Positions 25,187 to 34,489 of a stretch of DNA of 44,657 nt are shown here, one piece after another. The notes under the pieces were generated by a model. It was not told the DNA's origin. It ran no database searches and saw only the letters and a list, made by a program, of their open reading frames with translations. Positions within the stretch are counted from its first letter, which is position 1. Every line of letters starts with the position of its first letter. The position numbers were made by a program, and so were the translations under genes. Source of the DNA: Caulobacterales bacterium 32-69-10 (GTDB lineage Bacteria; Pseudomonadota; Alphaproteobacteria; Caulobacterales; Caulobacteraceae); assembly GCA_002280485.1 (NCBI GenBank), contig NCED01000029.1, positions 1 to 44,657 on the forward strand, read 5' to 3'.

Positions 25187-26079
25187 GCGCCGAGTATCCA
25201 GCCTTCCTCCCGCTCCACCACCTCGACATCCTCGCCCGGCTTGGCCGCGAACACGGCCCCGAGCTTGCCGGCTTCATCCAGCTTGGCGAAGTGCTCGGCG
25301 AGCGCACGCACCTGGGCGCGGTCGATCACCTCGCCGGGTTCGGCCTTGACCGGGATCAGGGAGGGATAGACCTCGGCGATCACCGCTTCCTTGTCCTCGA
25401 CATCGGCGGGGGTCAGGGCTTTCCAGCCGGTCTGGAACGGCCAGACCACGGCCTTGTCGCCAAGCTCGTCGACGAAGCGCTTGAGGGCGGGAATACCGAC
25501 CAGGGTCTGGCCGCCGACGGCGCCGGCGCCGGTCATCTGCCACACGCTCTTGGCCGAAGTCTTGCCGAGGCCGGCGGTGGCCAGCTCGGTGCGGCGCAGC
25601 TGGGCCGGATCGCCGGACACCACCTCGGCCTTGGTGGGCTGCAGCCACCGCTGCACGTCCTTGGGCGGCGCGCCCCAGAACGGCCGCGGCTCGTCGGTCA
25701 TCAGCCGGTTCATCTTGGCGGCGACGGCGAAGCGGTTGTTGGTGTTGTCGGCCTTGTCGACCAGGTCCTTGGCCAGGAAGGCCCACAGGCCCGCCCAGGT
25801 CGGATCCTTCAGCTTCAGCGCCGCGGCCGTGCCGGCGGGAAAGCCCAGGTTGAAGTCGAAGCCGACCAGGGCCTTGTCGCCGCGACGGCGCAGGTCGGCC
25901 ATGATCTCGCGCAGCTGGACCTCGGCGGCCTGGCGGGTCGCGGGGTTGAAGGCCTCGAAGGTCAGGCGGAAGCGGATGTCGCGCTTCATCACCCCGATCC
26001 ACACGGAGTCCTTGCCCACCTTGGGGGTCTGGGAGGCGCTCCAGTCGACCATCACATAGGCGTTGAACAGACGGGACAC
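25183..26079 (-). CDS. Conserved protein of unknown function (VDWSAS N-terminus)
   Basis: A 298-residue cytoplasmic protein. It starts at GTG 26079 (MSRLFNAYVMVDWSASQTPK). Other recognisable blocks are GFDFNLGFPAG, NNRFAVAAKMNRLM, PFWGAPPKDVQRW, KSVWQMTGAGAVGGQTLVG, VWPFQTGW and AEVYPSLI. The early Asp in VDWSAS and the GFDF block are reminiscent of RNase-H-like DUF429 folds, a weak similarity. Homologues are sometimes labelled as cobalamin-biosynthesis proteins without evidence, and no cobalamin gene is present here. It shares an ATGA-type junction with the DUF559 gene (25183-25186). Confidence 0.65.
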   Translation of the reverse strand: MSRLFNAYVMVDWSASQTPKVGKDSVWIGVMKRDIRFRLTFEAFNPATRQAAEVQLREIMADLRRRGDKALVGFDFNLGFPAGTAAALKLKDPTWAGLWAFLAKDLVDKADNTNNRFAVAAKMNRLMTDEPRPFWGAPPKDVQRWLQPTKAEVVSGDPAQLRRTELATAGLGKTSAKSVWQMTGAGAVGGQTLVGIPALKRFVDELGDKAVVWPFQTGWKALTPADVEDKEAVIAEVYPSLIPVKAEPGEVIDRAQVRALAEHFAKLDEAGKLGAVFAAKPGEDVEVVEREEGWILGA

Positions 26080-26213
26080 GGCATGACCTCGGCGCGCAGG
26101 GGATCGAGGCTTGTAGCCCGAGCGTGTGGCCAAGCCGAGACGCAAAACGTGTTCGCCCTTGCCCCGGGGCCGCGGCGCGGACTATCGCCGAGAGCGATTT
26201 CGAGGAGACGGCG

Positions 26214-27098
26214 GTGCTGCGAGCGGGCGTTGCGGGGGCGGGGGTGTTCGGCGGCTATCACGCACGCAAGTACGCGGCGGCCGAAGGCGCGCGGCTGGCG
26301 GCCATCTACGATCATCACCGCGCCCACGCCGTGGCCCTGGCCGGGCTGGTCGGGGGCGAGGCCTATGACGACCTAGACGCCTTCCTGGCCGCGGTGGACG
26401 TGGTGACCATCGCCAGCCCAGGCGACAGCCATTTTCCCCTCGCCCTGGCGTCCTTGCGGGCCGGTCGGCACACCTATGTCGAAAAGCCTCTGGCGATCGC
26501 CGACGCCGAGGCGGGCGCCCTGGTCGAGGAGGCGAGGGCGCGGGGGCTGGTGCTGGCCTGCGGCCACCAGGAGCGGGTGGTGTTCGAGGCCATGGGCCTG
26601 ATGGCCCTTTCCGAGCGGCCGGTGCGCATCGAGGCGGTGCGGCTGGGCACGCCCTCGGAACGCAACCGCGACGTTTCCTGCGTCCCCGACCTGATGATCC
26701 ACGACCTCGACCTGGGCCTGGCCCTGGCAGGACCGGGGCAGGCGCATGTGGTGCAGGCCGAGGGCGGTTTCGACACCGTCGCCTGCGAGGTCGATTTCGG
26801 CGGCGGGCTGACCGGCCGCTTCGAGGCCTCCCGCGAGGCGCCCGCCCGCAAGCGGACCATGAAGGTGGTCTATCCGTCCGGCGCGGTGGAGGTCGATTTC
26901 CTCGCCCCGTCCTTCGTCAACCGAACGGCCCACAGGCTCGATGCGGACTTCGCCGAAAGCCCTGACGGCCGCGATCCCCTCGGCGCCAGCGTGGGCCGCT
27001 TCATCGCCGCCGTCGCCGGCCATGGCCGGCCGGCGGTGACCGGGGAGGAGGGCGCGCGGGCCCTGGCCCTGGCTCTGGCGATCGAGGCGGCGCTCTGA
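26214..27098 (+). CDS. Gfo/Idh/MocA-family NAD(P)-dependent oxidoreductase
   Basis: A 294-residue enzyme. The N-terminal Rossmann motif is GVAGAGVFGGYHARKYA, followed by AAVDVVTIASPGDSHFPLALASLRAGRHTYVEKPLAI with the EKP motif of the family and CGHQERVVF. The C-terminal alpha/beta domain carries DLMIHDLDLGLAL. The GTG at 26214 after GAGGAGA is chosen; the longer frame to 26124 has no family similarity. It resembles WlbA-type UDP-sugar 3-dehydrogenases and could pair with the DegT aminotransferase at 22339 to make an amino sugar, an inference from family and location. Confidence 0.85.
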   Translation: MLRAGVAGAGVFGGYHARKYAAAEGARLAAIYDHHRAHAVALAGLVGGEAYDDLDAFLAAVDVVTIASPGDSHFPLALASLRAGRHTYVEKPLAIADAEAGALVEEARARGLVLACGHQERVVFEAMGLMALSERPVRIEAVRLGTPSERNRDVSCVPDLMIHDLDLGLALAGPGQAHVVQAEGGFDTVACEVDFGGGLTGRFEASREAPARKRTMKVVYPSGAVEVDFLAPSFVNRTAHRLDADFAESPDGRDPLGASVGRFIAAVAGHGRPAVTGEEGARALALALAIEAAL

Positions 27099-27219
27099 CC
27101 GCTCCCCGCGCTTGCCTGCCCGCATCGCCCCTGATAAACGCGTCGGCTCCGGCGAAAGGCCGATCGCGCCGGCGGCCAGCCGCTCCCGGCGCGTTCTGCA
27201 TTGGCCGGAGAAGGCGTCT

Positions 27220-27295
27220 AGGAGTGTAGCTCAGCTGGTAGAGCATCGGTCTCCAAAACCGAGGGCCGGGGGTTCGAGTCCCTCCACTCCTGCCA
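27220..27295 (+). tRNA. tRNA-Trp (anticodon CCA)
   Basis: A 76-nt cloverleaf with acceptor stem AGGAGTG/CACTCCT, D-arm GCTCAGCTGGTAGAGC, anticodon loop CTCCAAA (anticodon CCA), T-arm GGTTCGAGTCC and encoded GCCA 3' end. It stands directly before secE-nusG, the usual arrangement in alphaproteobacteria. Confidence 0.97.
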
Positions 27296-27366
27296 ACCGC
27301 GCTGGAACCCCATATGAGACCCGCCGCGCTCAAGTCAGCGGCGTCTGAGGAGTTGAGTTAGCCGTC

Positions 27367-27672
27367 ATGGCCAAGGCGAAGACGCCCATTACGGGATCCA
27401 AGGGAGCTGGGCGCGGCGGCGCCGCGGCCAAGCCGCCGGCTGTCGCCATGGCCACGGCCGCACCCTCTCCACCGAAGAAGCGCACCAGTCCCGCCCAGTT
27501 CGCCCGCGAAGTCCGCGGCGAGGCCAAGAAGATCACTTGGACCTCCTGGAAGGAAACCTGGATCACCTCGATCATGGTGTTCATCATGGTTGTCGTGACG
27601 GCGCTGTTCCTGCGGATCGTCGACATCGGGCTGGGCGCTATGATCCAGCAGCTCCTCAAGCTGGCGAGCTAG
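27367..27672 (+). CDS. secE: Preprotein translocase subunit SecE
   Basis: A 101-residue single-span subunit of the SecYEG channel. The family core is QFAREVRGEAKKITWTSWKETWITSIMVFIMVVVTALFLRIVDIGLGAMIQQLL: an amphipathic helix followed by one transmembrane helix. The N-terminal 30 residues are a low-complexity Ala/Lys/Pro extension. It is preceded by GAGGAG and followed 5 nt later by nusG, in the tRNA-Trp-secE-nusG order. Confidence 0.95.
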   Translation: MAKAKTPITGSKGAGRGGAAAKPPAVAMATAAPSPPKKRTSPAQFAREVRGEAKKITWTSWKETWITSIMVFIMVVVTALFLRIVDIGLGAMIQQLLKLAS

Positions 27673-27677
27673 CACAA

Positions 27678-28253
27678 ATGACCGACACCCAAGCCGCGGC
27701 CCCCGAGGCCAAGTCCAACCCGCACCACAAGTGGTACATCGTCCACGCCTACTCGAACTTCGAGAAGAAGGTGGCCGAGAACATCCGCGAGCAGGCCAAG
27801 GCCCAGGGGCTGGAGGACAGCTTCTCGGAGATCCTGGTCCCGACCGAGGATGTGGTCGAGATCCGCCGCGGCCGGAAGATCAACGCCGAGCGCAAATTCT
27901 TCCCGGGCTATGTGCTGGTGAAGATGGACCTCTCGGACGAGGCCTACCACCTGATCAAGAACACCCCGAAGGTGACGGGCTTCCTCGGTTCGGGCTCCAA
28001 GCCCATGCCGGTCTCCGACAAGGAAGTCGCCCGCATCATCGGCGCCATCGAAGAAGGCGTCGAGCGGCCCAAGCCCACCATCCGCTTCGAGATCGGCGAG
28101 GCGGTGCGCGTCACCGACGGCCCGTTCCAGAGCTTCTCGGGCACGGTCGAGCAGGTCGACGAGGACCGGGCGCGCCTGCGCGTGACCGTCTCCATCTTCG
28201 GCCGGGCGACCCCGGTCGAACTGGAATACGGCCAGGTCGAAAAGGGCGGCTAG
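27678..28253 (+). CDS. nusG: Transcription termination/antitermination factor NusG
   Basis: A 191-residue NusG. The NGN domain (about 18-125) reads KWYIVHAYSNFEKKVAENI, then LVPTEDVVEIRRGRK, FFPGYVLVKMDLSDEAYHLIKNTPKVTGFLG. The C-terminal KOW domain is FEIGEAVRVTDGPFQSFSGTVEQVDEDRARLRVTVSIFGRATPVELEYGQVE. It binds RNA polymerase and couples it with Rho or ribosomes. Start at 27678; the upstream part of the frame is secE in another phase. Confidence 0.96.
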   Translation: MTDTQAAAPEAKSNPHHKWYIVHAYSNFEKKVAENIREQAKAQGLEDSFSEILVPTEDVVEIRRGRKINAERKFFPGYVLVKMDLSDEAYHLIKNTPKVTGFLGSGSKPMPVSDKEVARIIGAIEEGVERPKPTIRFEIGEAVRVTDGPFQSFSGTVEQVDEDRARLRVTVSIFGRATPVELEYGQVEKGG

Positions 28254-28260
28254 CAATTAC

Positions 28261-28349
28261 CCGCTCATCCCCGCGGAAGCGGGGACCCAGCGCTTTGGCC
28301 GGAAGTGCAACGGTCCGAACTGGGTCCCCGCTTCCGCGGGGATGAGCGG
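28261..28349. repeat. Perfect 30-bp inverted repeat between nusG and rplK
   Basis: The left arm 28261-28290 and right arm 28320-28349 are exact reverse complements (CCGCTCATCCCCGCGGAAGC at the outer left). The loop is 29 nt. Inside each arm CCCCGCGGAAGCGGGG can fold on its own. It sits in the nusG-rplK gap and would form a very strong hairpin in the message. Confidence 0.92.
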
Positions 28350-28359
28350 AATAGAGTTG

Positions 28360-28377
28360 AGGGACCTTCGGGTCCCT
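28360..28377 (+). promoter_or_regulatory. UUCG-capped hairpin in the rplK leader
   Basis: AGGGACC-TTCG-GGTCCCT is a 7-bp stem with a UUCG tetraloop, about 115 nt before the rplK start, in the stretch 28350-28491 that has no gene. Possible functions are an L1- or L11-sensing leader or a weak attenuator; there is no long T-run. Confidence 0.4.
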
Positions 28378-28491
28378 TAAATGCAGTCGGGTTCATCCCA
28401 GCTGCAAAATCCGTGGGAGGGGGCGGCCACCGTAACCCCGCACCACGGCCATACGGCCCGCAATCCCGCGGTCCGGAACATGGAGTAGAAG

Positions 28492-28920
28492 ATGGCCAAG
28501 AAGATTCTGGGCTACATCAAGCTGCAGGTGCCTGCGGGCTCCGCCACGCCTTCGCCGCCCATCGGGCCGGCGCTGGGTCAGCGCGGCGTCAACATCATGG
28601 GCTTCTGCAAGGAGTTCAACGCCCGCACCGGCGAGATGGCCAAGGGCACCCCGCTGCCCACCGTCATCACCGTCTATCAGGACAAGTCGTTCACCTTCGT
28701 CACCAAGACGCCCCCCGCCACCTTCTTCCTGAAGGAAGCGGCCGGCATCAAGTCGGGCTCGGCGACCACCGGCAAGGACTACGCCGGCAAGGTGACCCGC
28801 GGTCAGTGCCGCGACATCGCCGAGAAGAAGATGAAGGATCTCAACGCCAACGACCTGGACGCCGCCACTCGGATCATCGAGGGCTCGGCCAGGGCGATGG
28901 GCCTGCAGGTGGTGGACTAA
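28492..28920 (+). CDS. rplK: 50S ribosomal protein L11
   Basis: A 142-residue L11 of normal length. The N-terminal domain is [41 protein letters not shown] and the C-terminal RNA-binding domain [19 protein letters not shown] ends with [11 protein letters not shown]. It binds the GTPase-centre rRNA. It starts after GGAGTAGAAG and is followed 4 nt later by rplA. Confidence 0.97.
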   Translation: MAKKILGYIKLQVPAGSATPSPPIGPALGQRGVNIMGFCKEFNARTGEMAKGTPLPTVITVYQDKSFTFVTKTPPATFFLKEAAGIKSGSATTGKDYAGKVTRGQCRDIAEKKMKDLNANDLDAATRIIEGSARAMGLQVVD

Positions 28921-28924
28921 GCAC

Positions 28925-29614
<690 letters not shown>

Positions 29615-29637
29615 GCCAGCGGCGATCCAAAGAGGCG

Positions 29638-29672
29638 AGGGCGGCCGCGGTGACGCGGCCGCCCTTTCTTTT
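29638..29672 (+). terminator. Intrinsic terminator after rplA
   Basis: A 12-bp perfect stem AGGGCGGCCGCG/CGCGGCCGCCCT (29638-29649 and 29654-29665) with a GTGA loop, followed by TTTCTTTT. A classic rho-independent terminator. Confidence 0.92.
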
Positions 29673-29774
29673 GGTTAGTTCCATACCGGCTTGTAAAAAA
29701 GTCGGTGGCGGTGGTGGGCGCCGGGATGCTATCCCTTGCGGCGTCCCCCCATTTCCCTCCTCCAGGAGCCGCCG

Positions 29775-30833
29775 ATGATCCCCGCTTCCGGCTATGCCGC
29801 CTACGACAACACCTCGCCGCTGCGGCCCTACAGCTTCGAGCGCCGCGACCCGGGTCCGCACGACGTGCAGATCGACATCCTGTACTGCGGCATCTGCCAC
29901 TCCGACGTCCACGCCGCCCGCGGCGAGTGGGGCGACGTGCCCCGCCCGCTCGTGCCGGGTCACGAGATCGTCGGCCGGGTCACCGCCATCGGCGGCGAGG
30001 TCTCGAAGTTCAAGGAAGGCGACCTTGTCGGCGTCGGCTGCATGGTCGACAGCTGCCAGCACTGCAAGAGCTGCGACGATGGCCTGGAGCAGTACTGCGA
30101 AGGCTCGGGCTTCGTCGGCACCTATCTCGGCGTCGAGAAGGAGACCGGCAAGCCGACCAACGGCGGCTATTCCGACAAGATCGTCGTCAGCGACCGGTTC
30201 GTGCTGAAAGTGCCCGAAGGCATGGATCCGGCGGCTACCGCGCCCCTGCTTTGCGCCGGCATCACCACCTATTCGCCGCTCGCCCACTGGAAAGTGGGCC
30301 CCGGCCAGCGGGTCGGGATCGTCGGCCTGGGCGGCCTCGGCCACATGGGCGTGAAGATCGCCCGGGCCATGGGCGCCGAGGTGGTGGTGTTCACCACCTC
30401 GCCGGACAAGGTCGCGGACGCCAAGCGGCTGGGCGCCCATGAGGCGGTGATCTCCAAGGACGCCGACGCCATGGCCGCCGAAGCCGGCAAGTTCGACTTC
30501 ATCCTCAACACCGTGGCCGCGCCCCACAACCTCGACCCGTTCATCAACTGCCTGAAGCGCGACGGCGTCCTGTGCCTGGTCGGGGTGCCGTCGGAACCGC
30601 ACCCGTCGCCCAACTGGTCGGGCCTGATCTTCCGTCGTCGGAGCATTGTCGGCTCGCTGATCGGGGGCATCGCCGAGACCCAGGAGATGCTGGACTTCTG
30701 CGGCAAGCATGGCCTGGCCGCCGACATCGAGCTGATCCCGATCCAGGAGGTCAACACGGCCTATGAGCGGATGCTCAAGAGCGATGTGAAGTACCGCTTC
30801 GTCATCGACCTGGCGTCGCTGACGGCCGCCTAG
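29775..30833 (+). CDS. Zinc-dependent NAD(P) alcohol dehydrogenase (cinnamyl-alcohol/YahK type)
   Basis: A 352-residue medium-chain dehydrogenase. Catalytic-zinc ligands lie in YCGICHSDVHAARGEWG and PLVPGHEIVG; the structural-zinc cysteines in CMVDSCQHCKSCDDGLEQYC. The cofactor fold is GIVGLGGLGHMGVKIARAMGAEVVVFTTS, a YahK/cinnamyl-alcohol-dehydrogenase-like pattern, probably NADPH-specific aldehyde reductase. The start at 29775 follows CAGGAG. It sits between rplA and rplJ, bounded by the rplA terminator and a perfect inverted repeat, so it is functionally separate from the ribosomal genes. Confidence 0.92.
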   Translation: MIPASGYAAYDNTSPLRPYSFERRDPGPHDVQIDILYCGICHSDVHAARGEWGDVPRPLVPGHEIVGRVTAIGGEVSKFKEGDLVGVGCMVDSCQHCKSCDDGLEQYCEGSGFVGTYLGVEKETGKPTNGGYSDKIVVSDRFVLKVPEGMDPAATAPLLCAGITTYSPLAHWKVGPGQRVGIVGLGGLGHMGVKIARAMGAEVVVFTTSPDKVADAKRLGAHEAVISKDADAMAAEAGKFDFILNTVAAPHNLDPFINCLKRDGVLCLVGVPSEPHPSPNWSGLIFRRRSIVGSLIGGIAETQEMLDFCGKHGLAADIELIPIQEVNTAYERMLKSDVKYRFVIDLASLTAA

Positions 30834-30850
30834 GCCCGCGGGATCGGAAA

Positions 30851-30940
30851 GCCTCGTCCTTCGACAAGCTCAGGATGAGGCTTTCCTACTTCCCACGCCC
30901 TTTGAAGTCGCCTCATCCTGAGCTTGTCGAAGGACGAGGC
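30851..30940. repeat. Perfect 31-bp inverted repeat after the alcohol dehydrogenase gene
   Basis: Left arm 30851-30881 (GCCTCGTCCTTCGACAAGCT and 11 more) and right arm 30910-30940 are exact reverse complements with a 28-nt loop. It is the CTTCGACAAGCTCAGGATGA type of dispersed palindrome common in alphaproteobacteria. It lies between two same-strand genes and may stop or protect the upstream message. Confidence 0.93.
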
Positions 30941-30975
30941 GTGTCGCAGCGGCGCCCGCCCGCCGCCATCCCCAT

Positions 30976-31965
30976 ATGCCCCCCATGACCAAGCTGTCCG
31001 TCCTCGACCTGTCGCCCATCACCTTGGGCGGCGACGTGTCCCAGTCGCTGCACAACAGCCTGGACCTGGCCCGCGCCGCCGAGCGGCTGGGCTACAACCG
31101 CTATTGGCTGGCCGAGCACCACAACATGCCGGGCATCGCCTCGGCGGCGACGGCGGTGGTGATCGGCCATGTGGCGGCGGGCACCTCGACCATCCGGGTC
31201 GGGGCGGGGGGCGTCATGCTGCCCAACCACGCGCCCCTGATGGTGGCCGAGGCCTTCGGCACCCTGGCCGCCCTGTTCCCCGGCCGCATCGACCTGGGCG
31301 TCGGCCGCGCGCCGGGCACCGACCAGGTCACGGCGCGGGCGCTGCGGCGCACCCTGGCCGGCGACATCGACGCCTTCCCTCAGGACGTGATCGAACTGAT
31401 CAACTATTTCCGCCCGGCCGAGCCGAACCAGCGGGTGCGGGCCGTGCCGGGGGAGGGCCAGGACGTGCCGGTGTGGATTCTGGGCTCCAGCCTCTACGGC
31501 GCCCAGCTCGCCGCCCACCTCGGGCTGCCCTACGCCTTCGCCTCGCACTTCGCCCCGGCCGAGCTCGACAATGCGGTGAGGATCTACCGCGAGCGGTTCC
31601 AGCCGTCGGAGTTCCTGGACAAGCCCTATGTCATGCTGGGGATGAGCGCCTTCTGCGCCGACACCGAGGAGGAGGCGCGGCTGCTGTTCACCTCGCAGCA
31701 GCAGGCCTTCGTCAACCTGAGGACCGGCCGCGCCGGACCCCTGCCGCCGCCGGATCCGGACTTCCGCCCCGACGCCCAGGGCCAAACCATGCTCGACCAC
31801 GCGCTCGCCTGCGCCGTGGTCGGGTCGCCCGCCACGATCAAGGCGGGGATCGACGCCTTCATCGCCCGCACCGGCGCCGACGAGCTGATGCTCACCGCCC
31901 AGATCTTCGACCACGCCGCCCGGGTGCGCTCCTACGAACTGGTGGCGGAGGCGGTGGGGCTCTAG
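30976..31965 (+). CDS. LLM-class flavin-dependent oxidoreductase (MsnO8 family)
   Basis: A 329-residue bacterial-luciferase-like TIM-barrel monooxygenase using FMN. Motifs are [95 protein letters not shown] (here [12 protein letters not shown]) and the C-terminal [15 protein letters not shown]. The substrate is unknown. Starts at 30976 or, equally plausibly, at ATG 30985. It is followed 10 nt later by a serine hydrolase gene. Confidence 0.92.
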   Translation: MPPMTKLSVLDLSPITLGGDVSQSLHNSLDLARAAERLGYNRYWLAEHHNMPGIASAATAVVIGHVAAGTSTIRVGAGGVMLPNHAPLMVAEAFGTLAALFPGRIDLGVGRAPGTDQVTARALRRTLAGDIDAFPQDVIELINYFRPAEPNQRVRAVPGEGQDVPVWILGSSLYGAQLAAHLGLPYAFASHFAPAELDNAVRIYRERFQPSEFLDKPYVMLGMSAFCADTEEEARLLFTSQQQAFVNLRTGRAGPLPPPDPDFRPDAQGQTMLDHALACAVVGSPATIKAGIDAFIARTGADELMLTAQIFDHAARVRSYELVAEAVGL

Positions 31966-31975
31966 TCTTCGGGCG

Positions 31976-33052
31976 GTGAACCTGCTCCGCCCCCTTCTGC
32001 TGATTGTGGTCGTGCTGGCGACGGCATGCGCCCCGCTGCGGATGGGCCACGACCCGGGGTTCAGGCGGCCGGGCGCGCCGGCGGCGCCCATGGCGCTGAC
32101 CCTGCGGCTGGAGCAGCTTCGCAAGGACTTCGGCGGCAGCGTCGGCATCGCGGTGCACGACCTGCAGGCCGGCTGGACGACGGGCTCGAACGGCCTGGCC
32201 GTCCTGCCCCAGCAGAGCGTCTCCAAGCTGTGGGTGGCGATCGCCCTGCTGGACGCCGTCGACCGGGGCGAGATCGACCTCGCCGAGAGCGTGACGGTCA
32301 CCCCGGCCGACCTCAGTGTCTTCAACCAACCGATCCGCGAGAAGCTGGCGGGCGGCGCCTACCAGACCACCCTGGGGGACCTGCTGGCGATGCAGGTCGC
32401 GCTTTCGGACAATGCCGCCAACGACATCGTCATGCGCCGGGTCGGCGGTTCCGAGGCGGTGCAGAGGACCATCGCCGCCAAGCGGCTGGGCGCCATCCGC
32501 GCCGGGCCCGAGGAGAAGGTGCTGCAGCCCAAGATCGCGGCCCTGGCCTGGAAGCCCGAGTATTCGTTCGGCCGCGCCTTCTGGACCGACCGCGACCTGA
32601 TCGACCCGGCGGTGCGTCATGCCGCGCTTGACGCCTACCTCGCCGATCCGGACGACGGGGCGACGCCGGTCGCCCTGGTGGAGGCCCTGGCCCGGCTGAA
32701 GCGGGGCGAACTGTTGTCCCCGGCCTCGACCGCGCGGCTGCAGCAGGTGATGGCTCAGACCTCGACCGGGCCGATGCGCCTGCCGGCGGGGCTGCCGATG
32801 GGTTGGACCATCAGCCACAAGACCGGCACCGGCCAGGACCTGTTCGACCAGTCGACCGGCTACAACGACGTCGGCCTGCTCGGCGCCCCGGACGGGCGCA
32901 CCTACGCGGTGGCGGTGATGATCGGCTCGACCACCCGCCCTGTCCCTGAGCGCATGACCCTGATGGCCACGGTGGCCGCGGCGGTCGTCGCCGCCCACGA
33001 CGGGGCGGACCCGCTGACGGCGGCCCCGCCGCTTAAAAGCCCGCCTTCTTAG
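31976..33052 (+). CDS. Class A beta-lactamase-like serine hydrolase, predicted lipoprotein
   Basis: A 358-residue exported protein. The GTG start gives a lipoprotein signal NLLRPLLLIVVVLATAC. Penicilloyl-serine-transferase motifs are SVSK (Ser-x-x-Lys), SDN in ALSDNAAND, and the KTG box in SHKTGTGQD; the DDGATPVALVEALARLKRGELLS helix is class A-like. I do not see the class A omega-loop motif RxExxLN carrying the deacylating glutamate: the corresponding stretch reads LAWKPEYSFGRAFWTDRDL. It may be a weak lactamase, a carboxypeptidase-like enzyme or use another glutamate. Last gene before a palindromic repeat and the rplJ leader. Confidence 0.8.
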   Translation: MNLLRPLLLIVVVLATACAPLRMGHDPGFRRPGAPAAPMALTLRLEQLRKDFGGSVGIAVHDLQAGWTTGSNGLAVLPQQSVSKLWVAIALLDAVDRGEIDLAESVTVTPADLSVFNQPIREKLAGGAYQTTLGDLLAMQVALSDNAANDIVMRRVGGSEAVQRTIAAKRLGAIRAGPEEKVLQPKIAALAWKPEYSFGRAFWTDRDLIDPAVRHAALDAYLADPDDGATPVALVEALARLKRGELLSPASTARLQQVMAQTSTGPMRLPAGLPMGWTISHKTGTGQDLFDQSTGYNDVGLLGAPDGRTYAVAVMIGSTTRPVPERMTLMATVAAAVVAAHDGADPLTAAPPLKSPPS

Positions 33053-33053
33053 T

Positions 33054-33201
33054 CCTTCTCCCCTCGGGGAGAAGGTGTCGGCGTAGCCGACGGATGAGGG
33101 GGCGGCGCCGAACGTAGCGCATCATTGAAGCGAGGCGCCATGTTCTGAACGACCCCTCATCCGGCCCTCCGGGCCACCTTCTCCCTTTGAAAGGGAGAAG
33201 G
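33054..33201. repeat. Inverted pair of CTTCTCCC/GGGAGAAGG repeats
   Basis: The left unit (33054-33101: CCTTCTCCCCTCGGGGAGAAGG then GCCGACGGATGAGGGG) is mirrored by the right unit (33152-33201: CCCCTCATCCGGCCCTCCGG then CCTTCTCCC, GGGAGAAGG) across about 50 bp. It is a dispersed palindromic intergenic element between the serine hydrolase gene and the rplJ leader. Confidence 0.88.
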
Positions 33202-33496
33202 GCAGGGCATTGAAATTCGCCCTCACCTGCGCTAAAGGCGCGCCTCCGGTGGACGGGTCTCGCATCCGACCGCCGATCCTGTCCGAGAACCGCGGGGCTT
33301 CACAGCCTTAATTCTTCCGGCCGCGGGGAGACGGGGAGCAAGAGCCGCATTCGATCCGCTTCCTCGAGAGGGGCGGGGGCAGTGGGCCGTGCATCCTGTG
33401 GACAGACTTACCGGCTTTGCGCGTGGGCTCGCCCGCGCGAAGGGCCCGTTCGGCTGCCGGATTGTCCGGTCGCTGTAATGAGTAACGGAGACCGCA
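33202..33496 (+). promoter_or_regulatory. rplJ leader region
   Basis: A gene-free stretch of 295 bp before rplJ. In most bacteria this position carries the rplJL promoter and an mRNA structure bound by L10-(L12)4 for autoregulation. The stretch contains several self-complementary GC-rich segments (for example GCGTGGGCTCGCCCGCGCG near 33420-33438) and ends with the ribosome site CGGAGA. I cannot confirm the L10 leader consensus by eye. Confidence 0.45.
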
Positions 33497-34012
33497 ATGG
33501 ACCGCGCTCAAAAGTCGGAAGCCATCGAGACGCTCAAGGGCGTGTTCGACGGAGCCGGCGCCGTGGTCGTGACCCACTACATGGGTCTGACCGTTGCGGA
33601 AATGACCGACCTGCGCGGCCGCCTTCGTAAGGAAGGCGCCTCGCTTCAGGTGGTGAAGAACACCCTGGTTCAGAAGGCCCTGGCCGGGTCCCACGGGGAG
33701 GCCGGCGACGCCCTCTTCAAGGGCCCCGTCGCCATCGCCTATGCGCCGGACGCTGTCTCCGCCGCCAAGGTCGCGACCGAGTACGCCAAGACCAACGACA
33801 AGTTCGTGGTCATGGGCGGCCTCATGGGTCCGGCCGTCCTGGACCAGAAGGCCGTGGCGGCGCTCGCCACCCTGCCGTCGCTGGACCAGCTGCGCTCGCA
33901 GATCATCGGCCTCCTCAACGCGCCCGCGACCAAGATCGCCGGCGTGCTGCAGGCGCCCGCCGGTCAGCTGGCTCGGGTCTTCAACGCCTACGCGACCAAG
34001 GACGCCGCGTAG
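33497..34012 (+). CDS. rplJ: 50S ribosomal protein L10
   Basis: A 171-residue L10, normal length. Motifs are DRAQKSEAIETLKGVFDGAGAVVVTHYMGLTVAEMTDLRGRLRKEGASLQVVKNTLVQKAL, GPVAIAYAPDAVSAAKVATEYAK and the C-terminal L12-binding helix QIIGLLNAPATKIAGVLQAPAGQLARVFNAYA. It anchors L7/L12 dimers on the ribosomal stalk. Followed 59 nt later by rplL. Confidence 0.96.
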   Translation: MDRAQKSEAIETLKGVFDGAGAVVVTHYMGLTVAEMTDLRGRLRKEGASLQVVKNTLVQKALAGSHGEAGDALFKGPVAIAYAPDAVSAAKVATEYAKTNDKFVVMGGLMGPAVLDQKAVAALATLPSLDQLRSQIIGLLNAPATKIAGVLQAPAGQLARVFNAYATKDAA

Positions 34013-34071
34013 ACCTGTTGGTCATCTTCGCAATTTCGAACTCTCATCCTCGCCTTTAAGGAAACCACATC

Positions 34072-34458
34072 ATGGCCGCCGACCTCTCCAAGATCGTCGA
34101 AGACCTCTCCAAGCTGACCGTGCTGGAAGCCTCTGAGCTGTCCAAGCTGCTCGAAGAAAAGTGGGGCGTCTCCGCCGCCGCCCCGGTGGCCTTCGCCGCC
34201 CCCGCCGGCGGCGCCGCCGCTCCGGCCGAAGCTGCTGAAGAGCAGACCGAATTCACCGTCATCCTGACCGGCGGCGGCGACAAGAAGATCAACGTCATCA
34301 AGGAAGTCCGCGGCATCCGGTCCGACCTGGGCCTGAAGGAAGCCAAGGACCTCGTCGAAGGCGCCCCGCAGCCCGTGAAGGAGAACATCTCCAAGCAGGA
34401 AGCGGAAGAGATCAAGAAGAAGCTGGAAGAAGCCGGCGCCTCCGTCCAGATCAAGTAG
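34072..34458 (+). CDS. rplL: 50S ribosomal protein L7/L12
   Basis: A 128-residue stalk protein. N-terminal dimerisation domain [30 protein letters not shown], an Ala/Pro hinge ([16 protein letters not shown]), and the C-terminal factor-binding domain [68 protein letters not shown]. All typical. A strong terminator follows, so the rplJL message can end before rpoB. Confidence 0.97.
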   Translation: MAADLSKIVEDLSKLTVLEASELSKLLEEKWGVSAAAPVAFAAPAGGAAAPAEAAEEQTEFTVILTGGGDKKINVIKEVRGIRSDLGLKEAKDLVEGAPQPVKENISKQEAEEIKKKLEEAGASVQIK

Positions 34459-34489
34459 TCTGGCGGCAGCGCTACGCTGCTACGGTTCA

